27,320 nt of DNA from DATDSR01 sp038062165 (GCA_038062165.1 JBBTXQ010000041.1:1-27320); one strand, 5' to 3'; shown: positions 1 to 7,570, counted from the stretch's first letter. Numbers and translations are program-made. Notes: generated by a model from the letters alone, not told the origin.

Positions 1-1561
1 CAGAACATTCTGCTCCAAGTGTTTTGGCATAGGCTGAATCCACTACTTCATCCACGCTGTAGTTGCCTGGATCAAGAGTAATCGTGATACCAACGGCACT
101 TCCTGCGAAGGTACTTGAAGAAGGATTAGTCGCATCTACATTGATTGTAAAGTCACCCGCAACCTTGCCACTTACATGATTATCGGTAACGGCAACTTTA
201 GTTATAAGCAACTGTGGGAAAAACGACACGCATTCACTGTCATCTAAATCTACGTTTCCATCCTCATCGTTATCGAGCGTGTCCTTGCACATATCGAGAG
301 TGTTCTCTGCTTTGTCATTGTTCGTGATCGTGCAGATCGCTGTCTCACCTACATCAAGAGTAACAGTATCAGAGTCAACTTGTTCGCCGGTGCCAGTACA
401 TACCCAATCAGAAGCTGTGTAGCCAACAAGGCCGTTCTCGGAGAGATTATACGAACCTGGATCTACTTCAACATTTGTTACGGCGCTATCACCAGTTGTT
501 CCAGTGAGAGCGGTCGGACCTGAAGCAGAAAGTGTCCAGTCAGCAACCACTGATGTCCCATTGTTGTCATTCGTAATCGCCTTAACGAGAGTGAGGGTAG
601 CTTTCGCTGGAGCATTATCGTCATTTGTGATCGTACAGGTGGCAGTATCGCCATTTGCAAGCGTAATTGAATCACCAAGCACGGCAGATCCGCCGTTCTT
701 TACACAGCTCCAATCAGAAGCAGTATATCCAGTGGGTCCACCGGTTTCTGAAAGCGTATAAGTTCCGGCCTCGAATGTGCCGTTACTTGATACCGTCCCC
801 GCACCTGAAATCGAGGTTGGACCAGAGGCGTTAAGTGTCCAAGCTGTTACCGATGCACTTCCACTATTGTCGTTTACAACCACCTTATTCAAAGTGAGCA
901 TCGGAGGGATCGGGACAATTACTGGTACCCCACCGGAATCTAATCTGTCAACGTTACCACCAGAACTATGTTGTTTTAGATTGTTTTTGCTCGAATCTGT
1001 GTAAACGAAAATCTGACTGAGTGAAGAAACCTCGGTTTTAGATATAGCCATGTACACCGAAGAATCAATGACTTCGAAGTAACCCTCCGAAGTTTCGTGA
1101 CTGTCGGTGAGCGTGTTATCAGGAGAAGGAACTAAGTAAAGTTGCGGACTCCCGTGAGTTGTTGATGGAAGAACATCTGCTAGAGCCAAGATATATTCGT
1201 AATTCTGAACCTGCGATGTTGTTACGACACCATCCCCGTCAGAATCAAGAGCGATCTTGAAAATTGTACCCTTACATCCACCGCTTGTTGCGAATACGGG
1301 GTCTCCGATCACGTCAATCTTGAAGTACCAGTAACCAGAATCCTGAGCATAAGAAACTGTCGTGAAGTCGCGATTTTCGCAACTCGGCGCATCACCTGAA
1401 GGGTCGTTAGTGATAGTAGTAAATGTAGGCCAGGTGTAGGCGCTGGCGAACTCTGCGGCCCAGAAGCTGGCTCCTACGGACCAGAGGGCCATTGAGAGAA
1501 CTAGGGCTAGGTGGGTTATTTTGCCTACTGTGGTTCTGCCGAGATTAAATTGTTTATACAT
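1..1561 (-). CDS. Secreted surface protein with tandem beta-sandwich repeats (partial, 3' end outside window)
   Basis: The reading frame is open from an ATG at 1561 to the left edge (about 520 residues, no stop), so the C-terminus and any cell-wall or membrane anchor are not visible. Residues 1-41 look like a signal peptide: basic start, hydrophobic stretch around 17-36, then a likely cleavage after ASA. Residues 42-220 form a unique domain. Two homologous repeats start near 221 and 322; each opens with TL..K....D, carries GYTASDW and a Cys, and ends TCTITNDD or ICTITNND, like prealbumin-like or SpaA/Cna-B-type surface domains. A short Cys- and Asp-rich segment at 425-444 (CKDTLDNDEDGN then DLDDSEC) resembles calcium-binding DNDxDG loops. 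A third, diverged repeat starts near 452. The call rests on motif recognition. It lies downstream of a GT2 gene and appears to have its own promoter. Confidence 0.8.
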   Translation of the reverse strand, partial: MYKQFNLGRTTVGKITHLALVLSMALWSVGASFWAAEFASAYTWPTFTTITNDPSGDAPSCENRDFTTVSYAQDSGYWYFKIDVIGDPVFATSGGCKGTIFKIALDSDGDGVVTTSQVQNYEYILALADVLPSTTHGSPQLYLVPSPDNTLTDSHETSEGYFEVIDSSVYMAISKTEVSSLSQIFVYTDSSKNNLKQHSSGGNVDRLDSGGVPVIVPIPPMLTLNKVVVNDNSGSASVTAWTLNASGPTSISGAGTVSSNGTFEAGTYTLSETGGPTGYTASDWSCVKNGGSAVLGDSITLANGDTATCTITNDDNAPAKATLTLVKAITNDNNGTSVVADWTLSASGPTALTGTTGDSAVTNVEVDPGSYNLSENGLVGYTASDWVCTGTGEQVDSDTVTLDVGETAICTITNNDKAENTLDMCKDTLDNDEDGNVDLDDSECVSFFPQLLITKVAVTDNHVSGKVAGDFTINVDATNPSSSTFAGSAVGITITLDPGNYSVDEVVDSAYAKTLGAECS

Positions 1562-1566
1562 TTTTA

Positions 1567-1596
1567 TTTATAGTTAGAGCCGTTAATTTTTAACAA
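1567..1596 (-). promoter_or_regulatory. Putative promoter of the surface-protein gene, giving a leaderless mRNA
   Basis: On the minus strand, TTGTTA (1596-1591) and TATAAA (1572-1567) are 18 bases apart. The expected start of transcription falls at about 1560, on the ATG itself at 1561. No Shine-Dalgarno sequence sits at a usable distance; a GAGGAGG lies about 40 bases upstream, too far. Seen by eye only. The rest of the 1562-1721 gap shows no clear terminator. Confidence 0.4.
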
Positions 1597-1721
1597 AAGC
1601 CTCCTCAAAATCACTTACCTATTAAACATGAATGGTACTCCCATAAACAAGTAGGGTCAAGGGCTAAAACGCGTCAAGTCTAGTGACGTGACGAGAGTAA
1701 ATTAATTACTTAGGCAGTCCC

Positions 1722-3260
1722 CTAGCGTTTGCGCGATAAGATAAATTTAGTCATTTGCCAGAGGATTAATCCAGAGAAGAATAAGTTCCAGAAGATCCAA
1801 AATTGAACGGCGTAATAATTATAATCAAGTAAGTGGAGCATGTTGTAACGAGCCATGATCAAAGTGAGCGTCCCGTAGACAAAAACGTATAAGCCAACAA
1901 TGATAGTTGTCTGCCTGAATGCTGGTGAGGCTCCGGATTGCTTTGAGTTAGACGGTATCCAACCCACGGTGCGTCTGGCAAACGTGGAAAAAATCGCATG
2001 AGTATATGCGTATATCTGCATGAACGAAGCGTAGAAACAACCCCAATAAAATCTGGCGATCGAGATACCCGGCAACATGTAGGCGAAGCTCCAGAGAATG
2101 TATGGGTAAAAGGGAATGCTCCCCGTGAATGATATGTACGGGTTATAGAAGAAGAGTGTCCAGAATAATTGGAAAGAAAATAAGAGAATAATTGGGTGAT
2201 GCAAATAATAGAATAGTCCGGCCAAGTAACTTAATTTAACTTTCCAGTTAACCTTTGATCGCCAGAACGATGCACTCGAGATAAGTGAGAGACTGGCGAA
2301 GCACCATCTATGTTGCTGGTGGAAATAGGCGTGCGCATTGTCCGGACAGATACCCACGGCCAGAATAAGTGGCACATAACGCACTGTCCAACCTAGATCA
2401 GTGAGGGCAAAGCCCGTGTGCAGGTCCTCGCTTGTGTCTATAAGCACAATGCCCCCAACGTCGGCCAGCGCCGCTCGGCGATAGATAGCGTTAGAGCCAC
2501 AACAGACAGTCGAGCCGAATCTATCGCGAATAACCTGAATGAAGCGATAAAAGGCTTCCTGTACGTAGCCCGCCCCATAGGCAAGTGGCGACTTGTTGTG
2601 CTCTGTTTTAGTTAGGTTGAAGTATTGTGCAGATTGGACTATGCCTACTTTTTCATCCTCCATGTAGGGCAAAAGTTCTGTGATGAAATCGGGATGCGGA
2701 GCGAAGTCGGCGTCGAATATAGCTATAAATTCGCCTTCTGTTCTATCAAATGCGTACTTAAGATTACCCGCCTTCTTCATCCAGCCTTTGTCTGGTCGCT
2801 CAAGATATGTATAGCCATATTGCTCTGCTAACTCTTTATGCGCTAGGCATTCTTCTTTAGAATCATCTAACACAAACACGCGCTTGTTGGTGTAGTTTAT
2901 GAGCGCGACATGCTTCCACGTGTTGTGCAAAACTTCCATGCTCTCGCCGCAGATCGGCAAGTAAATATCTACACTAGGCTTTGCTTTAAGAAGGGGTGAA
3001 CTCTTGACGAGTGATAAGTGTTTACCAAGATTGAATTTCTTATAGAAAAGATTGAGGCCGTAATTACTAAGCTGATATATGGTGAGAAATATGAGGATTG
3101 GTCCCACGAACCAGCGATAAAACGGATCATACATAACGGCCCATCGGAAGCTCCAGACCACCAAGAACCAAGAGGCGATGCCAAAAGCGTAGAAAGAACG
3201 CACCAACCAAGTGGGCGTTTTATTGATATATAAATACTTATTGAGATTAGTTGGGGACAT
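1722..3260 (-). CDS. Processive family 2 glycosyltransferase, cellulose-synthase-like membrane protein
   Basis: This 512-residue inner-membrane enzyme should polymerise a beta-linked polysaccharide from a nucleotide sugar and export it. Two N-terminal membrane segments (about 22-42 and 50-70) precede the cytosolic GT-A domain. The processive GT2 motifs are all present: DD at 132-133, DAD at 183-185, TSED at 276-279 and QQHRW at 315-319. About four or five more membrane spans follow to the C-terminus. There is no PilZ domain after the last span, so c-di-GMP control as in BcsA is not supported. The ATG is separated by a single base from the stop of the upstream secreted protein, so the two are probably translated together. 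The sugar used (glucose, GlcNAc or other) cannot be read from the sequence. Confidence 0.9.
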   Translation of the reverse strand: MSPTNLNKYLYINKTPTWLVRSFYAFGIASWFLVVWSFRWAVMYDPFYRWFVGPILIFLTIYQLSNYGLNLFYKKFNLGKHLSLVKSSPLLKAKPSVDIYLPICGESMEVLHNTWKHVALINYTNKRVFVLDDSKEECLAHKELAEQYGYTYLERPDKGWMKKAGNLKYAFDRTEGEFIAIFDADFAPHPDFITELLPYMEDEKVGIVQSAQYFNLTKTEHNKSPLAYGAGYVQEAFYRFIQVIRDRFGSTVCCGSNAIYRRAALADVGGIVLIDTSEDLHTGFALTDLGWTVRYVPLILAVGICPDNAHAYFHQQHRWCFASLSLISSASFWRSKVNWKVKLSYLAGLFYYLHHPIILLFSFQLFWTLFFYNPYISFTGSIPFYPYILWSFAYMLPGISIARFYWGCFYASFMQIYAYTHAIFSTFARRTVGWIPSNSKQSGASPAFRQTTIIVGLYVFVYGTLTLIMARYNMLHLLDYNYYAVQFWIFWNLFFSGLILWQMTKFILSRKR

Positions 3261-3261
3261 A

Positions 3262-3792
3262 CTATCTGCCAGCCCAAGGAATCAGGTCGGCTGGTCTGAA
3301 CATCGGTATGTTAAGAACGACTCCCCTAAGTTTGCAGTACTCGATGTTAGCCTTGCGACGAGTGGTCATGTAAAAGTTGCCAGTAGGTTCTGTTAGATTC
3401 CAAGGAGCAAGTACATCACTTAAGTTAGCAAGTTGGAACTGATTAAGAGCGGCAATAGTAAGTGAGCCATACACGCCAGTAATTGGCAATTTTGCATCTT
3501 GATACTCGTTCAGAAAAGATTGCAAATTCTTGATTGTTTCAGGACCAGCAGTGTTGCGACCCTTCATGGCGTATTCGCTGAAGCGAGCGTGACAGGTTAC
3601 TATTGACCCGCTTGCATCGGTAGTGGCACCCAAGACTTGACCGGCACTAACTGGTCCGGAAGTATTGACGTTCACAGAGCCAAATAGACCAATTGGGCCA
3701 CCACCACCGCCGTACTGGGCTTGAGTAACCAAAGGGGTGACCAAAATAAGGCTTAAAATAAGGATATTGAGTTGCGAAATTGAATTTTTCAT
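3262..3792 (-). CDS. Secreted protein with peptidoglycan-binding-like domain
   Basis: A 176-residue protein with an N-terminal signal peptide (hydrophobic 8-22, likely cleavage near QAQ at 24-26) and a Gly-rich stretch directly after it. Residues 83-130 fit the PG_binding_1 fold: ETIKNLQSFLNEY, then LPITGVYGSLTIAALNQFQ. The C-terminal part (135-163) has TGNFYMTTRRKANIEYC and LNIP, a pairing I recall from many Parcubacteria exported proteins. The stop codon lies one base before the GT2 start, suggesting that the two proteins act on the same extracellular polymer; that functional link is inference. The ATG at 3792 follows a good promoter with a predicted leader of about 5 bases and no Shine-Dalgarno. 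Confidence 0.8.
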   Translation of the reverse strand: MKNSISQLNILILSLILVTPLVTQAQYGGGGGPIGLFGSVNVNTSGPVSAGQVLGATTDASGSIVTCHARFSEYAMKGRNTAGPETIKNLQSFLNEYQDAKLPITGVYGSLTIAALNQFQLANLSDVLAPWNLTEPTGNFYMTTRRKANIEYCKLRGVVLNIPMFRPADLIPWAGR

Positions 3793-3803
3793 AATGAGCT
3801 GTA

Positions 3804-3832
3804 ATTCTACACCTTTATTCGAAAATTGTCAA
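3804..3832 (-). promoter_or_regulatory. Sigma70-type promoter for the secreted protein/GT2 pair
   Basis: On the minus strand, a perfect TTGACA (3832-3827) and TAGAAT (3809-3804) are separated by 17 bases. Transcription would start near 3797, five bases before the ATG at 3792. The -35 box lies inside the last codons of the ZIP transporter gene. Confidence 0.7.
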
Positions 3833-4573
3833 TAGGCCCATGAAAGCGAAGCCTATGATAATCGAAATGAGTTGAATTAGCGATTTTTTAGCATCAGATG
3901 TCTTGTGTAGCTCTGGCACAAGGTCAGAGCCAGCTATGTAAATAAATCCTCCGGCAGTGATCGGCAAAATTATATCTATTAAACCCACACTCTGACTCTG
4001 TAATATTATTACGACTAGCAGGCCAAGAAATGACGCAAGAGCCGAAAAGAAGTTGAAGGCAAGAGCGCGAGAGCGTGAGAATCCCACATGAAGTAATAGG
4101 CCGAAGTCGCCGATCTCTTGCGGGATCTCGTGCAAGATTACCGCAATGGTTGTAGCGATACCCACTTCAATACTCACTAAGTATGCCCCGCCGATTACAA
4201 GGCCGTCGATGAAATTATGAAGGCCGTCAGAGAACAAATTAAGATAGCCAACGTGATGAGTGTCGTGACCAGGATCCATTTCTACATCATCTTCATGCAC
4301 CTCACCCTCGTGGCCGTGGTGCCAGCGAAGAAACTTCTCAAGGATAAAGAAAATTAGGAAACCTACAAAAATGAAAGTGGTAACAGTGGGCGTAATGGGA
4401 TTAAGTTCTGGTAATATATGTAATAAAACATCACCCAAGAGTGCGCCCACAGACAAACTAATTAAAGCAAAAAGTATTCTACGTAACCTCTCAATCTTAA
4501 TAGAGATGGTTAAAAGTCCCACAAACGAGACAAGACTGACAATAAGTATAGACAAAGCGGCTAGCCAGAGCAT
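3815..4573 (-). CDS. ZIP family divalent metal transporter
   Basis: A 252-residue membrane protein with about eight hydrophobic segments, expected to import zinc or another divalent metal. A His- and acid-rich cytoplasmic loop lies at 85-107 between spans 3 and 4, as is usual for ZIP proteins. The metal-binding motifs are present: HNFIDG at 119-124 in span 4 and HEIPQE at 148-153 in span 5. GDVLLHILPE at 47-56 matches the conserved end of span 2. Its length fits the family. It is transcribed away from the DsbA-like gene across a 47-base gap. The metal specificity is not determined. Confidence 0.92.
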   Translation of the reverse strand: MLWLAALSILIVSLVSFVGLLTISIKIERLRRILFALISLSVGALLGDVLLHILPELNPITPTVTTFIFVGFLIFFILEKFLRWHHGHEGEVHEDDVEMDPGHDTHHVGYLNLFSDGLHNFIDGLVIGGAYLVSIEVGIATTIAVILHEIPQEIGDFGLLLHVGFSRSRALAFNFFSALASFLGLLVVIILQSQSVGLIDIILPITAGGFIYIAGSDLVPELHKTSDAKKSLIQLISIIIGFAFMGLLTIFE

Positions 4574-4579
4574 CGGTAC

Positions 4580-4608
4580 ATGATATACTATCTACATAAT
4601 AATTTAAA
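4580..4608 (-). promoter_or_regulatory. Weak candidate promoter for the ZIP gene
   Basis: TTTAAA (4608-4603) and TATCAT (4585-4580) on the minus strand are 17 bases apart and would place the transcription start on the ATG at 4573. The -35 box is a poor match. I could not identify a convincing promoter for the divergent + strand gene at 4621; TATACT at 4584-4589 is a candidate -10 box without a -35. Confidence 0.3.
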
Positions 4609-4620
4609 CTATTTATCAGA

Positions 4621-5379
4621 ATGGAAACGCAAGAACAATCTCAAGGAACTCAAGAACCAGCGCAAAAGTTGACCGTGCCTGTAGCTATTGTGGTCGCCGG
4701 GATTATTATTGCACTGGCCGTGATCTATACAGGTGGTAAGGGTGGTAGTAACGCAGAGGTTCCCGATCAAGATGACATTGCCAAGCAAGCGGGGGAAGCT
4801 AAACAGAAACTGGCAGATAACGTCAAGCCTGTTGACCCAAACGAACACATTCTGGGTAACCCAAACGCTCAAGTTAAAATAGTTGAGTTCTCTGATATTG
4901 AATGCCCTTTCTGTAAGCGTTTCCAAACTACCATGCAACAAGTAATGGACGAATACGGCAAGGATGGCAGAGTGGCTTGGGTCTATCGTCACTTCCCTCT
5001 CCAGATCCACCCCAAGGCCACGCCAGAAGCAGAGGCAACAGAATGCGTTTGGGAACAAGGTGGGAACGCAATGTTTTGGAAGTATCTTGACGCACTCTTT
5101 GTTGCTAGTCTTTCTAACAACCAGACTGATCTAGCTATACTGGCAAGTGAGGCTGATAAGATTGAGGGGATAAATATGACTAAGTTCAACTCATGTATCA
5201 CTAACCGCACGTACAAGAAAAAGGTTGAAGAAGATGTGCAGGATGGACTTAATTCTGGCGTCTCTGGGACGCCCTATAGCATAGTAATCGCAGCAAATGG
5301 CAAGAAGTTTCCCATCAATGGTGCTCTGCCAATTGAGAATGTACGCACTATTATAGAACTCGCGCTTAAGGAGAAATAA
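4621..5379 (+). CDS. Membrane-anchored DsbA-like thiol-disulfide oxidoreductase
   Basis: A 252-residue protein. Residues 20-37 form one hydrophobic N-terminal anchor with no obvious cleavage site, so the thioredoxin-like domain should face outside the membrane. The active site is CPFC at 95-98 after SDIE, as in BdbD/DsbA relatives. YRHFPL (122-127) and a cis-proline loop GTP at 216-218 complete the fold, and the intervening residues 130-205 fit the helical insertion of DsbA. It should form or rearrange disulfides in exported proteins. No DsbB or VKOR partner to reoxidise it is in this window. It heads a four-gene + strand run; the next ATG follows its stop by one base. Confidence 0.9.
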   Translation: METQEQSQGTQEPAQKLTVPVAIVVAGIIIALAVIYTGGKGGSNAEVPDQDDIAKQAGEAKQKLADNVKPVDPNEHILGNPNAQVKIVEFSDIECPFCKRFQTTMQQVMDEYGKDGRVAWVYRHFPLQIHPKATPEAEATECVWEQGGNAMFWKYLDALFVASLSNNQTDLAILASEADKIEGINMTKFNSCITNRTYKKKVEEDVQDGLNSGVSGTPYSIVIAANGKKFPINGALPIENVRTIIELALKEK

Positions 5380-5380
5380 G

Positions 5381-5926
5381 ATGCAGATTTCGCGCAAAGC
5401 TGCAATCGCAATTGCGCTTGTGGTCATAGTTGGAGCACTTATTTTGCGCTATCAAAATAAACCAAACGAAGAGATACACGTTGCTAATAATGCAAAAGGG
5501 TCTATTCCTGGTCTAGCTGGTTCAGAGCACTCACATATGAGCATTTTGGTTATGATAAATGGCGAGCCAGTTGACTTCTCACAAGCCAGATATCAGCTCC
5601 AGAGTGACTTAGTACACTTCGAGGATGGAGATGGCGTGTATATACACAAACATGCCACCGGCATCACGCTTAGCTATCTATTTGAAACTTTGAAAATTAA
5701 ATTAACCGACGACTGCATCACGTTGGACTCTGGCCTTGAGTATTGTTCTGACGGCAAGGCCTCGCTTAAGACTTACTTGAACAGAGAGCTGTTTGTGGAT
5801 TGGGACAAATATGAATTACGAGATGGTGATAAGATATTAATTGATTACGGCACGAGCACGGAATTCGACATAGCTCTTCTGCTTAATTCTGTGCCTGATT
5901 TATCAAGTGATTTATCAGAATTGTGA
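5381..5926 (+). CDS. Membrane-anchored conserved hypothetical protein with His-rich and paired-Cys domain
   Basis: I recognise no named family. The 181-residue protein has one N-terminal hydrophobic segment (8-23) and an external domain. Conserved-looking blocks are HSHMSILVMING at 50-61, VHFEDGDG at 78-85 and IHKHATGITLSYLF at 88-101. Two cysteines, C112 and C122, could form a disulfide. The clustered His and acidic residues suggest metal binding, and the position directly behind a DsbA-like gene suggests it may be a client or partner; both are inference. From memory, similar proteins with HxH and IHxHATG blocks occur beside DsbA or VKOR genes in other CPR bacteria and some archaea. Its TGA overlaps the GTG start of the next gene (GTGA). 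Confidence 0.7.
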   Translation: MQISRKAAIAIALVVIVGALILRYQNKPNEEIHVANNAKGSIPGLAGSEHSHMSILVMINGEPVDFSQARYQLQSDLVHFEDGDGVYIHKHATGITLSYLFETLKIKLTDDCITLDSGLEYCSDGKASLKTYLNRELFVDWDKYELRDGDKILIDYGTSTEFDIALLLNSVPDLSSDLSEL

Positions 5927-6192
5927 ACCAGTTCGCTACACAGCTTCCCGATTCGGTTCAGGGCCTGAATTTCAGTTTCTCATCTTTTCTAACCTCCACG
6001 CCCGTGAACATACTCTGGGGAATTCTGGGTGTACTTGGAATCATCATCGGTGGAGTAACAATTGTGCTTTATTATCACTGGTTACGTTACGGATTCCGCG
6101 ATCGCATGGTCATATTCGCTCAAGTGCTATACACATTAATTGTTTTGGTTGGATTTATAGTCCTGATTGGCTCACTTAGTAGTTACGAATAA
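5923..6192 (+). CDS. Small two-helix membrane protein of unknown function
   Basis: An 89-residue protein starting with GTG at 5923, which overlaps the previous stop in the four bases GTGA and so is probably translated by coupling. Two membrane helices are clear, about 29-51 and 64-85, joined by a short basic loop (YHWLRYGFRDR), so both ends should be outside. No family recognised. The tight coupling to the His-rich protein and to the bPH2 protein downstream is the main sign that it is a real gene. Confidence 0.65.
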   Translation: MNQFATQLPDSVQGLNFSFSSFLTSTPVNILWGILGVLGIIIGGVTIVLYYHWLRYGFRDRMVIFAQVLYTLIVLVGFIVLIGSLSSYE

Positions 6193-6199
6193 ATTTGAT

Positions 6200-6769
6200 A
6201 TGGCCAAATTACCTCTAGAGCCCGGCGAGAAAATACTGATGACCTTCAGGCGCCACTGGATTGTCTACTTTTTAGATGCTCTTGTTCTCTTTATTCTCTT
6301 CTTACTCCCATACACAATTTTCAGACTACTCGGCCTAGGAGGTAGCGAGGGTATAATTACAAATTCCAGTTTACATTTAGCTACATTCTTTTATACTGCT
6401 TGGTTTATATTACTTTGGGCATACTTTTTCATTGTCTGGACTAATGCTTATCTCGATGCATGGATCGTCACTGATAGACGCATTATTGATATCGAACAGC
6501 AAAGCTTATTTCACAGGACAGTTTCTGATTTCAGAATAGAAAAAATTCAAAATATTATGGTTAAGGAAAAAGGCTTAATTGCCAATATGTTTGGTTACGG
6601 CACAATCGTGGTAGAAACAGCCGGTGAAAGAATTATTCTAGAATTCGACACCATTCCTCACCCGTACAAAGTGCGCGATCTAATAAGCGAGTGCCACGAC
6701 AAATGTCTAGCCAAATTATCTCAAAACGGCATCGGCGGCCAAATCCGCGACATAATCACCGAAGGCTAG
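6200..6769 (+). CDS. bPH2 (DUF304) domain membrane protein
   Basis: A 189-residue protein. A longer frame starts at a TTG at 6167, but that would overlap the upstream gene, and MAKLPLEPGE from the ATG at 6200 is the usual start for this family. Two membrane helices at about 22-42 and 61-81 are followed by a bacterial PH-like domain (85-165) with the hallmark WIVTDRRIIDIEQ, FRIEKIQNI and FGYGTIVVETAG blocks. Proteins of this type are membrane-associated, but their ligand is generally unknown. It is the last gene of the DsbA run; 8 bases separate its ATG from the preceding stop. Confidence 0.85.
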   Translation: MAKLPLEPGEKILMTFRRHWIVYFLDALVLFILFLLPYTIFRLLGLGGSEGIITNSSLHLATFFYTAWFILLWAYFFIVWTNAYLDAWIVTDRRIIDIEQQSLFHRTVSDFRIEKIQNIMVKEKGLIANMFGYGTIVVETAGERIILEFDTIPHPYKVRDLISECHDKCLAKLSQNGIGGQIRDIITEG

Positions 6770-6833
6770 CAATAACATTGTATGAACTAGACGGCCGTCC
6801 TAGTCGTACAAAGATTTATTCCCAAAATGCGAA

Positions 6834-6861
6834 ACCCGGAATGCCTTGCGACATTCCGGGT
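6834..6861 (-). terminator. Hairpin between convergent genes, probable terminator
   Basis: A perfect 10-base inverted repeat (ACCCGGAATG at 6834-6843 and its complement at 6852-6861) with an 8-base loop. It lies 7 bases past the stop of the minus-strand gene ending at 6868 and between two convergent genes, so it may serve both. On the minus strand the following bases are only moderately T-rich (TTCGCATTTTGGG). Confidence 0.6.
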
Positions 6862-6867
6862 ACTTGT

Positions 6868-7392
6868 TCACTCTTCGGCCATGATGGCCGCACGCTCGTC
6901 CGCCGTGAGTAGGAAGTTCTTCCAGCTCGGCCACGGCTTCTTGTAGAAACCGAGCTTGACGACGTAATCGTGCCGTCGCCAGAAGCGCTTGGTCAGATCC
7001 GAGACCAGACGTTCATAGGCCGACAAACTGTTGTCTAATTTTTCCAACTCGAGAGAATTCGCTTGATCCCAAGACTGGACTTTACCCAGATTCTCTCGTA
7101 TCTTTTCGCGATCACTTATCGCCCTCTCGATCTGCTTGGCTGTATCCACGAGCACAAGCTCGAAAGTGTCGCGATTGCACCAATCCTCGATGAGCAACCT
7201 TGATTCGTGTCGAACCTTCCCCAACTCATCAGAGGTCCTACGATAACCGGCCCAACCAGACTTCGACCGCTTCTTGTGACTCTCCAGGAGCTCAAGGTCA
7301 AAGCGTCCCAGTATGAAGGCCGTCAGCACGAGGACAAGTATCACGGCCATGAGGCCAATCGACAGCTGTGCTCCAAGTAGCATGAATCCCAT
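6868..7392 (-). CDS. Unrecognised single-pass membrane protein with cytosolic coiled coil
   Basis: A 174-residue protein of no family I know. Residues 6-28 are one strongly hydrophobic helix, followed by basic residues (KKRSKSG at 40-46), so the C-terminal part is probably cytosolic. Residues 50-135 are charged and heptad-like, probably coiled coil; the end is Trp- and Lys-rich (FYKKPWPSWKNF). The start at 7392 is supported by AAAGGA seven bases before the ATG, a strong Shine-Dalgarno that most neighbours lack. Base use is unlike the neighbours: 34 of 60 bases in 6901-6960 are G or C, against 17 of 60 in 6541-6600 of the adjacent gene. The leader has three similar hairpins. This could be transferred DNA or a highly expressed gene. 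Confidence 0.7.
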   Translation of the reverse strand: MGFMLLGAQLSIGLMAVILVLVLTAFILGRFDLELLESHKKRSKSGWAGYRRTSDELGKVRHESRLLIEDWCNRDTFELVLVDTAKQIERAISDREKIRENLGKVQSWDQANSLELEKLDNSLSAYERLVSDLTKRFWRRHDYVVKLGFYKKPWPSWKNFLLTADERAAIMAEE

Positions 7393-7408
7393 TGAGTGGT
7401 CCTTTCGT

Positions 7409-7483
7409 TACCCGTTGCTCGGGTAGACGGTTCCGGCGGATGCCCCGGCAGTTGCTCTGCCGTCAAGAGACGTTGCTCGCCCC
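7409..7483 (-). promoter_or_regulatory. Three tandem leader hairpins with identical AGCAA loops
   Basis: In the leader of the gene starting at 7392 the RNA can form three 6-bp stems, each closing the same five-base loop AGCAA with a G-C pair. They are GGGGCG/CGTCTC (7483-7467, two G-U pairs), CGGCAG/CTGCCG (7462-7446) and TACCCG/CGGGTA (7425-7409). The stems share no sequence, only the loop and the closing pair, which points to selection for structure. The third stem ends a few bases before the Shine-Dalgarno AAAGGA, so binding there could control translation. I know of no named RNA family that it matches. Confidence 0.6.
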
Positions 7484-7501
7484 TTAAGAACTCTACCTCT
7501 C

Positions 7502-7529
7502 ATCATACACATAATTAATCTTTTGTCAA
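7502..7529 (-). promoter_or_regulatory. Sigma70-type promoter for the membrane coiled-coil gene
   Basis: TTGACA (7529-7524) and TATGAT (7507-7502) on the minus strand with a 16-base spacer. The expected transcription start near 7495 gives a leader of about 100 bases that begins just before the first AGCAA hairpin. Confidence 0.7.
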
Positions 7530-7530
7530 A

Positions 7531-7547
7531 CGAAGGCCTCGCCTTCG
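7531..7547 (-). terminator. Hairpin at the end of the rpoB-to-membrane-protein cluster
   Basis: CGAAGGC (7531-7537) and GCCTTCG (7541-7547) form a perfect 7-bp stem with a 3-base loop, and CCTTCGCGAAGG (7542-7553) offers an alternative palindrome. It lies 24 bases beyond the stop at 7571. Only TTTG follows, so it is a weak intrinsic terminator at best; it abuts the -35 box of the next promoter. Confidence 0.4.
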
Positions 7548-7570
7548 CGAAGGTTAAGCCTCCGGGCGAA

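Noticed and set aside
4609..5058. Long open frame antisense to the DsbA-like gene
   Set aside because: Its translation has no recognisable domain and the + strand frame is a clear family member.
6167..6199. Upstream TTG start adding 11 residues to the bPH2 protein
   Set aside because: It would overlap the preceding membrane gene, and the family normally begins near MAKLPLEPGE; the ATG at 6200 is better.
7531..7560. Third copy of the dnaG/smc double-hairpin element
   Set aside because: It has a similar shape and GC content, but no convincing base-by-base match to the 53-base unit.
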